DNA of 64,000 bases, from contig CM069443.1 of assembly GCA_035610835.1 (NCBI GenBank), positions 61,574,480 to 61,638,479 on the forward strand, given 5' to 3'. The stretch comes from Ophiura sarsii (taxonomy: Eukaryota; Echinodermata; Ophiuroidea; Amphilepidida; Ophiuridae). Made by a program: the position numbers and the translations under genes. Under the pieces are notes generated by a model, which worked only from the letters and a program-made list of their open reading frames with translations, made no database searches and was not told the origin of the DNA. This document shows positions 12,546-24,649 of this stretch, one piece after another; positions within the stretch are counted from its first letter, which is position 1, and every line of letters starts with the position of its first letter.

Positions 12546-14175
12546 TCTTATTCATTGATCATAAGATAAAAGGGGAAAGATGTACTCAATGTCAAAAATT
12601 CTTGACTGTACTAGTATCGTCCGATACTGGAACACCCAGTATCGCTCATTTTTTACAGGCAGTATGGGTCATTAATTAATTGAGTATCAGAAGGCCATGA
12701 CCGTAGTAAACCATACCTAGAACATTTCTTATCGTCCATTTTCCACTCACTGCATCAACCCGCAATTGCTTACAACTAACATCAGTTCTGTATTTGACAG
12801 AATTGTGTTGAGTATAATGCCAAAAAGATTATAATCGTCTAATGGATGTTCATGACCGTAGCCATTATAAACACTAATCGGGTATCGAATAGGTACTTAT
12901 GCCAAAAAAAAACAAAGTTAGCAAGATGAACTATATAAGTATGGCCTAAACTGACAATGAACATGGTAAATCATGCGGTTTAAAATATTTATAATTAATT
13001 AGAAGATATAAGTTTTGAATCTACAACATTTTAATTGATCTATCTAGCGGTGGTTTTAGTTTTAATAAATCCGATTGTAAGGATATTGTTAAAGTTTACA
13101 ACATTGGGATATCTAAAGACAAACTTAACAAATGTCGTTACTTTATGACAATACATTTGTCTTAAAACAAATAAATTATATTGAAAGTGTTGCAATGCAT
13201 ATCAATTCTTTGGCAATAATGAATGAAGACATAGTAAAGAATTTGCCGCATGAAGTATTTTCATGTGTTTTGGCATAAAGATTTCGAAGATAATTCGTGT
13301 GTATTCCAATCTACATTATAAGATCAATAAGGGCAATACGTGAGCAGAAAAGTCATTTTGTTTTGATGCAAATTATTTCTACTTCAAAATTATAAGAGCA
13401 TCACTTTCCTCAATGAATACGTGCTTGACAGACAGAATGATACCACGGTATTAATAGGCCTACTTTAAAGTATTCTAACGTGATATTACTTCTGCTAACA
13501 AGCATTAACAAGTCGTGCTATTTTGAATGGATAGCAAACCATTGAAACATGCTGGTCTTCTAATCGGTATCACATTTCAGTATAGAATAGGAACTTGAAA
13601 TGCACAATAATTGGCATAAAATACTGCATCGCGAGGGATTACTTTGATTTTCAGCCCGATTTTACACAATCAATTCTTTATTCTGCTTATATGTGTTATC
13701 TCCTTGAATTTTATACAGGTTAAAAAAAGAATCATCAGAATAGGAAATTGGATTGGATTTGAGGATATTGATTAGATTAGGTTGTATTGATATAAAAGGT
13801 TCATTGGTTTGCAGGTTGGCACACTATAGTTTAAGCACGTACATCAGAAGACACGATGGAAGCATTCGCGCAAGTTACTTTTGAAATATTCTGTCATCAC
13901 ATCCATTAAATGGGTCAGTGTAACCCGTTATGTTCTCTTACATTAAAAAAAACTTAATTCTAACTCGCCTTCATTATTAAGGCTACACCAGTATGTTAAA
14001 GATATAGAGGTATTGATTTACTTCTTTTTTTTAAATGAAGTGTGAAATAGAGGAGCATATATGAGTTTTATGGAGGGATAAGCTCAATTTGTGGCTAGTA
14101 CATTCCATACCAACTACAACCTTATACAGTTATGTTCTCAATTGGTACTTAGTAAACGTGTCACACTTAGTAATA

Positions 14176-14407
14176 CAGGGTGTCTCAAATGAAAAAGAGA
14201 AAACTTGATTAATTTTAATACACAACTTGGCCACTTTTCTGAAATCCCTTAATAGATAATACTATGGTCGCATAACTTATATGAAAGTGCAGTTATACAG
14301 TTCGGAATCTGTACTTAAGCAAAATAATACTACAAGTCGTCGCTTTTCAAATATTTTTTTAGAGATATAAAGCTTTATAAATTTATCGAAACCTTTGGTA
14401 CACCCTG
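14176..14407. mobile_element. TA-site mariner-type MITE, CAGGGTGTCTC ends
   Basis: Begins CAGGGTGTCTCAAATG and ends GGTACACCCTG, flanked by TA (14174-14175, 14408-14409). HOR2 carries the same insertion at 23223-23577, longer and with a damaged right end. The related unit at 12150 (CAGTAACACTTGCAATAAT) lacks it. The insertion therefore came after the small-unit duplication but before the HOR duplication. Confidence 0.8.
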
Positions 14408-14510
14408 TAATTGCAATGATTTGATATTCATACATTTACTTCAATCATTGTTTATTGATAGCAAGCAAAAAAACAGTTATTATTCAAATCTTGTAAATGT
14501 AAGCCCTTAA

Positions 14511-15125
14511 GGGGGCTGTGGACAATCAGCATAGCCTCCGTAAAACCGCTGTAACTCCTTCATTATTCATTTAATCTAAATAAAAGTATACACTTTCTTG
14601 AATAAACGAGTTCAATGAATCCAACCATGAACATGAAATTGACCATTTTGGAGAAATTATAAAGAAACAGGTTTTTTTACCCATTTTAGGTTTTGCAAAG
14701 AAAACTCAAAATATATTTTGTCAAATTTTGTCGTTCTAGTTTTATTATAATCCTAACAAAAATCTCTAAGAATAGGTTGTTTTTTTAATATCTGATTTGT
14801 TTTAAAATTATTGACCAAGTGTAATTGTCATGATTTTGGAGGAAATAACCACATTTGTTGGCACTTTTTGGTCGATAATTCAAGAAATAAATCAGATATT
14901 AAAATATAATTCTAGAGAATTTTATTAGGATTATAATAAAACTAGAACGACAAAATTTGACAAAATATATTTTGAGTTATCTTTGCAAAACCTAAAATGG
15001 GTCAAAAACCGTGTTTTTATATTATTTTCTCAAAAATGGTAAATTTTATGTTCATGGTTGGATTCATTGAACCTTTTCTTCCAGAAAATGTATACTTTTA
15101 TATAGATTAAATGAATAACAAATTT
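14511..15125. mobile_element. TTAA-site fold-back element, right end lost
   Basis: Starts at TTAA (14507-14510) with GGGGGCTGTGG. The arms pair over about 250 bp on each side of a short spacer (for example TTTTATTATAATCC near 14736 with GGATTATAATAAAA near 14928). The last ~60 bp of the right arm are replaced by other sequence after 15125. The full copy is in HOR2 at 23688-24336. Confidence 0.8.
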
Positions 15126-16339
15126 AACAATGTAACCAATTTTCTTTAAATGGTGCTAATCATGGTTTATCTTTGTTGTTAGGGGGCAAATTTGGTATCA
15201 AATGATGCCTAAAAGATTCATCTAAATGCCTATCTAGCCTGTTTGGTCAAAACAAAAATTGAATGTTACTCAAAATGACATAAACAAAGTGTATACTTTC
15301 TTTTGTTGAACCCTTTATATAAATTTTAGTATGACTTATAATCCATTTCAATTCGTCAACCAATTTAATTTTTACTGTAGGGTTACACCGGACAGTTTAA
15401 GTGATACTCTAATAGTCTATCGGACGCATGGAATCCATGTTCATATCTTATAGTATCCATTATTGTTTTATACGAATTAACAAATATTATTCATAAGCAG
15501 GTCATGTTTACCGCTCCGAAGAATTACTATGCCACACGGATTGTTATAAAGTTTGTTTCGACATAATGTTCACTTATTATAAACTCCATTTTTCGTACTA
15601 CGATATTCTTACCCGATAAAATAGAAAATTATACGTGGTAGTATACATTGAAATACAATTTATTATATTGTTTCTTTTGCCCTTTAAATCTAACCCATGA
15701 GCGCGACGGGTGATAGCACATCTTTTGCAATCGATTCCTATCGATTTATGCCTCTGGGAACGAAAGTGACGTTTTATTTATGGATGTCGAGAAATTATTA
15801 AAGTATTGACAGGGTGAGAGGCTACATCAACTTTTTGTGTAGAGCGACCTTGATCCGAAACACACATAGCTTCAAAATAAGTTACCCACTTGTCCATCCC
15901 TGTCATGATTAGCAATGGTGGATAGGGGTGGGAGTGGGGTGTGTGTGGGGGATGGGGTGGGGGACGGGTGTGGTGGGTGTATGTGTGATCTGATTATTGT
16001 TTACCCCTTGAAATACATGCATATTATACTGCGAGTTATCAGAGTGTGAAATTGGATGGGATTTGAGGATATCAATTATATTTGATTGTGTTTAGATTTT
16101 AGAACTAATGTGCATTGATGTGCAGGTATCAACACCATAATTTGGGTACGCAATGTTTATATCAATGGCAGCTGATTGTATTTTTCTCCGATGGCTGTTT
16201 TAACAATTTCATTTTAGAGGTGTTCTTTGCGTTGTATATATTTGTGATTTTTGTAATCATGTGTTTTAATGTATGTGTAGTTTTTAAGATCTTTATCATT
16301 TGTTTGTAAAGCGTATTGGTGCCGCTGCTTTATGCGTGT

Positions 16340-16502
<163 letters not shown>

Positions 16503-18005
16503 TATGTAAATCAAACGCCTCGGAAGAATTGTTCATGGAAACACTCTTGCGTCGTTACCCTAGTACACCCTAGAACATTTATTCTTTTGAAGATGAAGGT
16601 TAAACCCGTCTTGGTGAGGAGGAAATACAATACGATATTATTTACAGCGTCTCAGCATGGTTTTTAACATATAAGTGCTTTTGTAGCGATAAAACACACG
16701 TTCATATTAAGTTCTTCCTTAACACCTCAATGCTGGTGTTTTAAAGTACAAATTTAACATTTCACACCAAATCATGTCTTTAATACAGTCATGTATCTAA
16801 TCTATCCTTTTTCAACTTTTCAAATAGTATTCAGGCGTATAGAATAGACAGTGTTCATATTAATAATCGGTACACGTTAATAATAGTCAGTGTATGATTT
16901 GATAACTATTTTGATTTTTACTCATTTCCTGTAATAATCGTTTTATTGATATTCTAAACACATAGAAATAGTACTTGGAGAACACTTTTTCCACAACTAC
17001 ATCATATTATTTTCAATTTTAACAAAGACTGTTTAATACTTCAGTCGAAGTTGTGCCGATGTATGCGGCAATATTAAATGTTTTAAAAGCATTGCTCAAA
17101 AACATTCATTAATTGAATTACTATAAACTCTTTGTGAAATGTCTAGAATCCGCAATTGTTATATTCTATAATAGAAGACAGAAGACTATATGAAGACATT
17201 TCACCAGAGGGGAATCCTTCATAGCAGTCACCATGGCCACCGATCTGTAAATTGATATTTAAGTTGCATTCTATAATGCTACTTTAATCTGAGCATTAAC
17301 AAATCATGCTAAGTTTGTTAGCAAATTAGTTATATTTTAAAGTGCTGGTCGTTATTCAGTATTAAGTCTCGGAATAGAACCGAAACTCATAATATACAAA
17401 TATTGGCATAAAATAATGCATCGTTAGGCATCGCTTTGCATTTTGAGACCAATTTTACATCCTCAATCCTTCATTTCACTATCATTTTTTACTCCTTTAA
17501 ATATATGCATGTAAACAGAGATTTATCAGAGTGGGAAATTGAATTGGATTTGAGGATATTGATTAGATTAAATTGTATTGATAGGACGAAGGTTCATAAG
17601 CGTTCATGGAGTAACTCGTAAAATATTCGGTTGTCACCATTTTACACTCAATTGGTAGGCTTTAAACCCATGGCGTTCTCATGCATTCAAATAATTATTT
17701 TAATCTAATTTCCTTACTTGATCGATAACGAAAGGAAAAACCATCTTGCGTAAGGGTAAAATAACTATGTAAAATACAATACTTCTTAGCATGCACATAA
17801 CTATTGACAACTCGATGCATGTCAATGTAAAATAATAGAGGTGCTTTGATCCAATAATTTACAAGAACTAAAAATCGTGCTTTTTTTAATAGACGGAAAG
17901 CATTTGAAATGCACTGTTCATCATTCAGGGGTTTTCTCTTCAGAATAATATAGGTAAAGACTACTGCATTGTATGGAATACTTCGCTTCGTATAGGAATT
18001 TAGCT

Positions 18006-18150
18006 TCGATTATATTAGATTATATTAAATTATATTAGATTAGATTAGATTAGATTAGATTAGATTAGATTAGATTAGATTAGATTAGATTAGATTAGAT
18101 TAGATTAGATTAGATTAGATTATATTAGATTAGATTAGATTAGATTAGAT
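18006..18150 (+). repeat. (GATTA)n microsatellite, HOR2
   Basis: Around 25 GATTA units with occasional TATTA, ending in Q-block sequence (TTGATATAATG). It is the counterpart of 6706-6769 in HOR1, without the GATTC and GGTTC runs. Confidence 0.92.
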
Positions 18151-18968
18151 TGATATAATGAAGGCTCATAATTTGAGCACTTACATTAGAAGCTAAGGTA
18201 GAAATGTGTTTTTGTAATGACATAACATATAAGCAATGTTATTATAATATGTATTAAATTAATTGGTTATACCCTTACAATCTCACAAATTCAAATTATT
18301 ACTGGATCTGTCTTCTCCTTGATTTTGAAGGCTAAACCGCTATTTTGTAACGCAAAATTAAATTAAATTAATATTCAATTCAATTCAATATAGAAGAATA
18401 GAAGTTTTGACATTAACAGTTTATCAAAATCAAATAATTTGAGTCAAGTACCAAATTCCCCCTTTCATCTTTAATTCAATCACGTAATCTGCTCTTGAAA
18501 TAGCACTTCAATGTTTAAACATATATTCATAAGCATATAATTATATTAAGACCCTTTTACAATTAGCAGACTAGTATATTATGATGATCGCAATTTTGAT
18601 AATTTCAACGATTTTAGGTTGATTCGTGTCCTACTAAGCCAATTTTCTAAACACAAAACAATAGCACGAATATTTTGTACATACCATTTTGAAAATCTTT
18701 TCTTTTCTTTCTTTCTTAAATGAATAAAATACGTGATTCTGATACTGTATAACAGAATTCTCCTATTTAATCTGGGCAACTTTGTAATTGTATACATTCT
18801 AATAGACATTGCCCCAAAGGGGAATTCGGATATTGGTCACTATGGCCACCGATCTATTAAGTGATGTATAATGAGTTTTTAACTGTAATTTGAAACATTG
18901 CTCTCATTCACCCTATCTATCAGGCATGGGGATTATAGTTATAGCATTCTGTCTGGAAGTAAAATTAA

Positions 18969-19201
18969 CACTTATTAGTTTTACCATATAAAAACGGATT
19001 TATTTTTTTCTTTTCAAAAACCTTTCCCAATTTTCAAAGTCTATCTCAAGAATTACTGAACCAATACCATGTTTGTACTTATTTCAATGTATTTCTCATG
19101 GTGTTTCCAAATATGGTTATAAAATTCAATAATGTTGAAATTTTTAAACATATTTTGAAATTTTGGAATGTTCTCTGCAGACACCTGTCGCGTGGAAAAT
19201 G
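18969..19201. mobile_element. TTAA-site MITE, copy 2
   Basis: HOR2 counterpart of 9870-10104. Flanking TTAA at 18965-18968 and 19202-19205. The left terminus is shortened (CACTTATTAG) while the right end CGCGTGGAAAAT is kept. Presence in both HOR copies dates it before the duplication. Confidence 0.8.
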
Positions 19202-19675
19202 TTAAGACAGCTGCTGTAAGCAAGTGAGCGGATAATATGTGTCTTTTATTAGCCATTTTTCACAGCCAGGATGGGTCATTAATTGAATATCAGGATGCGG
19301 TGAACGTAGAATATATTACCTAGAACATTTCTTAACGTCCATTTTCCACTCGCTGCATCACCCCGCAAAACGAAGGTTGGTCTTGCTTACAACTAACATC
19401 AATTCTGAATTGTATTGAGTATAATGTCAAAAATCTTATAATCGTCTAATGGATGTTCATGACAGTAACCATATCACCCATGATTTCTCTAATAGTCGAT
19501 TATCAACGCACCACACCACATTGCATAGCATATCTTTGGCTCTTGTACTATTGTGCTTTATGGAAATATGGCCGAAGCCTACTTTATCTGAAATACCTTT
19601 TAACATTGCTATTTTTTTATTACATAGCATGAATATCCCGTTTACAACTTATCCCAATTAGATTAAAACAATGAT

Positions 19676-19818
19676 CGTTTTTTGGGATGATGTCAAATAG
19701 ATTGAATTTTTCTCTTTTTCTTGTGACATCTCGCGGGCCACAGAAACACCACTGGTGGGCAAAAAAACAAAATTGGCGGGTCGCATGCTGCCCGCGGGCC
19801 GTAGGTTGCCCACCCCTG
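19676..19818. mobile_element. hAT MITE remnant
   Basis: Right 143 bp of the element at 11106-11480, ending TTGCCCACCCCTG and followed by the target word TCTTAAAC (19819-19826). The left half was removed by the 780-bp deletion. A ~25-bp insertion (ACCACTGGTGGGC and on) is private to this copy. Confidence 0.85.
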
Positions 19819-22279
19819 TCTTAAACAAATACATTCATATTAAAAGTGTTGCCATGCATAATTGGCATAAAATCGCGAGGGATTGCTTTTAATTTTAGCC
19901 CGATTTCACACTATCAATTCGTCATTCTGCTATCATTTGTTATCTCCTTGAAATTTATACAGGTTAAAAAATAATCATCATCATGAAAGAAATTGGATTG
20001 GATTTAGGAGATTTATAAGATTAGATTGTATTGATATAAAATGTTCATTAATGTGCAGGTTGGGACATTATAGTTTAAGCACGTACAATCAGAAGACACG
20101 ATGGACGCATTCACGAATTAACTTTAGAAAGATTGTGTCATCACCTATATGAATTAAATGGGACAGTTTAACCCGTCATGTTCTCTAACATTAAAACATG
20201 AATAAGTCTAGCTCCCCTTCATTATCAAGGCTACGCCAGCATTTTAAAGACAAAAGTAAATCAATGCTCTTTCAAATGAGGTCTGAAATGGAAGAGTTTA
20301 GAAGAGTTTTATGCAGGGATAAAAAGATTGATTTTAAAATGATGATCATGCTTGAAATTCTTAAGCTCGGTTTGTTGCTATTACAAACGAATTCAAATTC
20401 CACACCAATTGAATTTCCATACAGTTATGTTCTCAGCATAGTTCGTTAGGCGTTCACATTTTACATTGAATTATTTCCATATTCTTTTATCATCCGCAGT
20501 GATTTTCAATCGGTAATTAGTGAACGCGTGTCATACTTAGTAACACTTGCAATAATTTGTGATATTCATACATTTACTTCAATCATTATTGATGAACTCA
20601 TATTGATAGTACGCAAACAACAATTATTTATCAAATCTTGTAAATTTAAGCCATGTGTTTTACTATTTCTGAGGTATTGCTTCTCAAACATTGTTCAAAC
20701 CAATTACGCTATATTTATTGAAATATCAAACATCCGCATTAGTTACCATTCTGTAACAGTATCATTCTTTATAATGTGAGAATATGTCTTGGTTAATGAT
20801 GTTTATTCGGGGAATATCTGTTTTGTGGTCACCATAGCCATGGATCTGATACTTAAGTCTAATGAGTATTTTGACTGTGAAATTTGAAACATCATTCATT
20901 CATTCACTCTTATTCATTCATCATAAGATAAAAGGGGAAAGAGTACTTTAGGTCAAAAATTCTCTGGACTGTACTAGTATGGTCCGATACTGAATCACCC
21001 AGTATCGTTAATTGTTTACAGCCAGTATGGGTCATTAAATAATTGAGTATCAGAAGGCCATGACCGTAGTAAACCATACCTATAACATTTCTTAACGTCC
21101 ATTTTCCACACACTGCATCAACACGCAATTGCATACAACTAACATCAATACTGTATTTGACAGAATTGTATTGAGTATAATGCCAAAAAGATTATAATCG
21201 TCTAATGGATGTTCATGACCGTAGCCATATCACACATGATTTCTCTAATAGTCGATAATCAATGCACCTTACTACTGTGCATAGCATATCTTTGGCTCTT
21301 GTACTCTTTTGTTTTATGGAAATATGGCCAAAGCCTACTTTATCCGAAATACCTTTTAACATCGATTGCTATTTCGTAACAGCTTATTCCAATAACTTTA
21401 AAACAATGATATGCTTGCCGCTAATTTAGAGTGTTAAATGAAAACACTAATCGGGTATCGAATAGGTACTTATGCCAAAAAAACAAAGTTAGCAAGATGA
21501 ATTATATAAGTATGCCTACACTGACCATGTACATGGTAAATCATGAGGTTTAAAATATTTATATTTAATTAGAAGATAAGTTTCGAATCTACAACATTTT
21601 AATTGATCTATTTAGCGGTGGTTTTAATAAATCCAATTGTAAGGATATTGATTGCAAAATCTATATGCTGCATCTTGCTTCAAATTAATCCGATTCAAAA
21701 CGTAAGTTAACTTTTACCTCTTTTCCCCCACATATCTTTGGATATGAGCATAATATACAATGAAATATTTGCAAACTTATACAACTCTTGCATATTGTTT
21801 GATAGATTTCCCAAACCGAAAGTTCATGATATTTGACAAGAGAGACCATAACTTCAGTCCCTGACTCTCTTGATCACTGTGGATTCATTTAATCACTCTA
21901 ATTAAGTTTACAACATTGGGATATCTAAAGACAAACTTAACAAATGTCGTAACTTTATGACAATACATTTGTCTTAAAACAAATAAATTATATCGAAAGT
22001 GTTGCAATGCATATCAATTCTTTGGCAATAATGAATGAAGACATAGTAAAGCATTTGCTGCATGAAGTATTTTCTTGTGTTTTTGGCATACAGATTTCGA
22101 AGATGATTCGCGTGTATTCCAATCTACATTATAAGATCAATAAGGGCAATACGTGAGAAGAAAAGTCATTTTGTTTTGATGCAAATATTGCTACATCTAA
22201 TTCTGTACCATAAATAATAGCATCACTTTCCTCAATGAATACGTGCTTGACAGACAGAATGATACCACGGTATAGTTAA

Positions 22280-22505
22280 GACTTTCCACGCGGCTATTAG
22301 TTTTACCATATACAAAACAGATTTTTCAGAAACCTTCCCAACTTTCAAGGATTAGTGTACCAATACTAGGCATGTTTGTACTTATTTAAATGCATTTCTT
22401 ATGGTGATTTCAAATATGGTAATGAAATTCAATAATTTTGCCATTTTTGAAACATTTTGTGACATTTTAAAATGTCGTCTGCAGCTGCCTGCCGCGTGGA
22501 AAGTG
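22280..22505. mobile_element. TTAA-site MITE, copy 3 (with clean empty site)
   Basis: TTAA at 22276-22279 and 22506-22509. The matching HOR1 site at 13465-13468 (CTACTTTAAAGTATTCTAAC) has a single TTAA and no element. This is the best proof that the family moves to TTAA. Ends GACTTTCCACGCGG and CCGCGTGGAAAGTG. Confidence 0.9.
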
Positions 22506-23222
22506 TTAAGGTATTCTAACGTGATATTACTTCTGCTAAGCATTTACAAGTCGTGCTATTTTCAATGGATATCAAACCATTGAAACATGCTGGTCTTCAA
22601 TTGGTATTACAATTCAGTATAGAATAGGAACTTGAAATGCACAATAATTGGCATACAATACTGCATCGCGAGGGATTACTTTGGTTTTATCCCGATTTTA
22701 CACAATCAATTCTTAATTCTGCTATCATGTGTTATCTCCTTGAAGTTTATACAGGTTAAAAAAAGAATCATCCGAATAGGAAATTGGATTGGATTTGAGG
22801 ATATGGATTAGATTAGATTGTATTGATATAAAAGGTTCATTGGTTTGCAGGTTGGCACACTATAGTTTAAGCACGTACATCAGAAGACACGATGGAAGCA
22901 TTCACGCAAGTTACTTTTGAAAGATTCTGTCATCACATGCATTAAATGGGTCAGTTTAACCCGTTGTGTTCTCTTAAATTAAAAAAAACATACTTAATTC
23001 TAACTCGCCTCATTATTAAGGCTACACCAGTAATGTTAAAGATAGGGGTATTGAATTACTTTTGTTTAAAAATGAAGTGTGTAATAGAAGAGTATATAGG
23101 AATTTTATTGAGGAATATTCTCGATTTGTGGCTATTACATTTTGTTAAATTCCATACCATCTACATCTTCATACAGTTAGGTTCTCAATTGGTACATAGT
23201 AAACGTGTCACACTTAGTAATA

Positions 23223-23577
23223 CAGGGTGTCTCAAAATGTTAAAGGTTTGTATCTCTCTTTCAACAAAATCCGTAGTACCAACATGAAATAGAGTTTGAG
23301 ACAGAAAAAACTTGATTATTTTTAAAACCCAACTTGGAAACTTTTCTGAGATCCCAAAATATAAAACACTATGGTCACATAACTAACAATACCGTACTGT
23401 ACAATACGCGTTTATATTAAAGTGCAGTTGAACTTTCATCTGTACCTAAGCAACACAGATAGATTTTTTATTGTAAGTTTGGTACCAAAATAATACTACA
23501 AGTCGTCTCTATTCAAATGTTTTTTGAGAGATATAAAGCATCATAAATTTATCGAAACCTTTGGTAAACCTTTGGTA
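23223..23577. mobile_element. TA-site mariner-type MITE, HOR2 copy
   Basis: Longer relative of 14176-14407. The left end CAGGGTGTCTCAAAATG is intact and followed by GGTTTGTATCTCTCTTTC. The right end has a slippage duplication (CCTTTGGTAAACC) and no longer reads CACCCTG. No transposase is seen. Confidence 0.75.
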
Positions 23578-23687
23578 ATTGCAATAATTTGATATTCATA
23601 CATTTACTTTAATCATATTTTATTGATAGCAAGCAAAAAACAGGTATTTATTAAATCTTGTAAATTTCTAAACGTATGTAAGCCCTT

Positions 23688-24336
23688 GTGGGCTGTGGAC
23701 TCTCAGCATAGCCTCCGTAAAACTGCTGTAACTCCTTGATTTTTCATTTAATCTAAATAAAAGTATACATTTTCTTGAAGAAAGGGGTTCAATAAATCCA
23801 CCTATGAACATGAAATTGACCGTTTTGGAGAAATCATTAAAAAAAACGTTTTTTGACCCATTTTAGTTTTTGCAAAGAAAAGTCAAATATGTTTCGTCAA
23901 ATGTTGTCGTTCTAGTTTTATTATAATCCTAATAAAGTTCACTAAGAATATTTTTTTTTGGTTTTTTGAATATCTGATTTATTTTTTGAATTATTGACCA
24001 AAAAATGCCAAAACTGTGATTTTCATTATTTTGGAGGAAATAATCACATTTGTTGGCACTAATTCAAGAAATAAAATCAGATATTAAAAGAAAGGATTAT
24101 AATAAAACTAGAAAAACAAAATTTGACAAAATATAATTTGGGTTATCTTTGCAAAACTAAAATGGGTCAAAAACCGTGTTTTTATATTATTTTCTCCATA
24201 ATGATCAATTTCATGTTCATGGTTGGATTCATTGAACCTTTTCTTCCAGAAAATATATACTTTTATATAGATTAAATGAATAATGAAGAAATAACGGCAA
24301 ATTAACGGAGGCTATACCTGAGGGTCCACATCCCCT
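23688..24336. mobile_element. TTAA-site fold-back element, complete
   Basis: Terminal repeats GTGGGCTGTGGAC and GTCCACATCCCCT, continuing ATAGCCTCCGT on both arms. TTAA follows on the right (24337-24340); the left flank is eroded to CCCTT. The empty relative at 12269-12272 (GCCCTTAATAGAA) shows one TTAA. About 650 bp, nearly all of it arm. Each arm carries the AAAAGTATACATTTTCTTGA motif. No coding frame. Confidence 0.85.
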
Positions 24337-24429
24337 TTAATAGAAGCTGCTTTTATGTGATGTCTTGTTTTATGCTGTTTCTGAAGAACAGATCCTCTAA
24401 CAATGTTCAAACCAATTACGCTGTATTTA

Positions 24430-24640
24430 TGGAAATATTAAACATCCGTATTACGTGTTACCATTCAGTAACAGTGTCATTCTTTGTAATGTAAGAATAT
24501 GTCTCGGATAATGCTGTTCCTTCGGGGAATGTCTGATTTGTGGTCACCATGGCCACCAATCTGATATTTAAGTCTGATGAGTATTTGACTGAGTAATTTG
24601 AAACATTGCATGATTCATTCCATGTCACTTAATGATTCCG
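24430..24640 (+). repeat. P block I, with hammerhead-like fold
   Basis: Best-preserved P block: CAAACCAATTACGCTG, CAGTAACAGTGTCATTC, TATGTCTCGG, GGTCACCATGGCCACC. Uniquely among copies it reads CTGATGA (24574-24580), then GAAAC (24600-24604) and GTC (24624-24626), with TTAAGT (24568-24573) able to pair with ACTTAA (24627-24632). Helix II would be weak. Other copies read CTAATGA and lack the downstream strand, so this may be chance. Confidence 0.5.
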
Positions 24641-24649
24641 TCTGAAAGC

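Larger units (their letters stand above)
4807..15314. repeat. Higher-order repeat copy 1 (HOR1)
   Basis: It matches HOR2 (15317-24650) colinearly. Examples: TATAAATTTTATTATAGC at 4807 versus 15317; the pentamer block at 6533-6770 versus 18006-18150; 9770-10580 versus 18870-19661; 11490-11800 versus 19820-20130; and 13710-14160 versus 22750-23210. Inside it, smaller P blocks (5640, 7205, 12360) and Q blocks (6035, 6700, 11625, 13710) alternate, so the large duplication copied an already repeated array. Private insertions are the nested mariner elements. No open frame in it is shared by HOR2 as protein. Confidence 0.8.
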
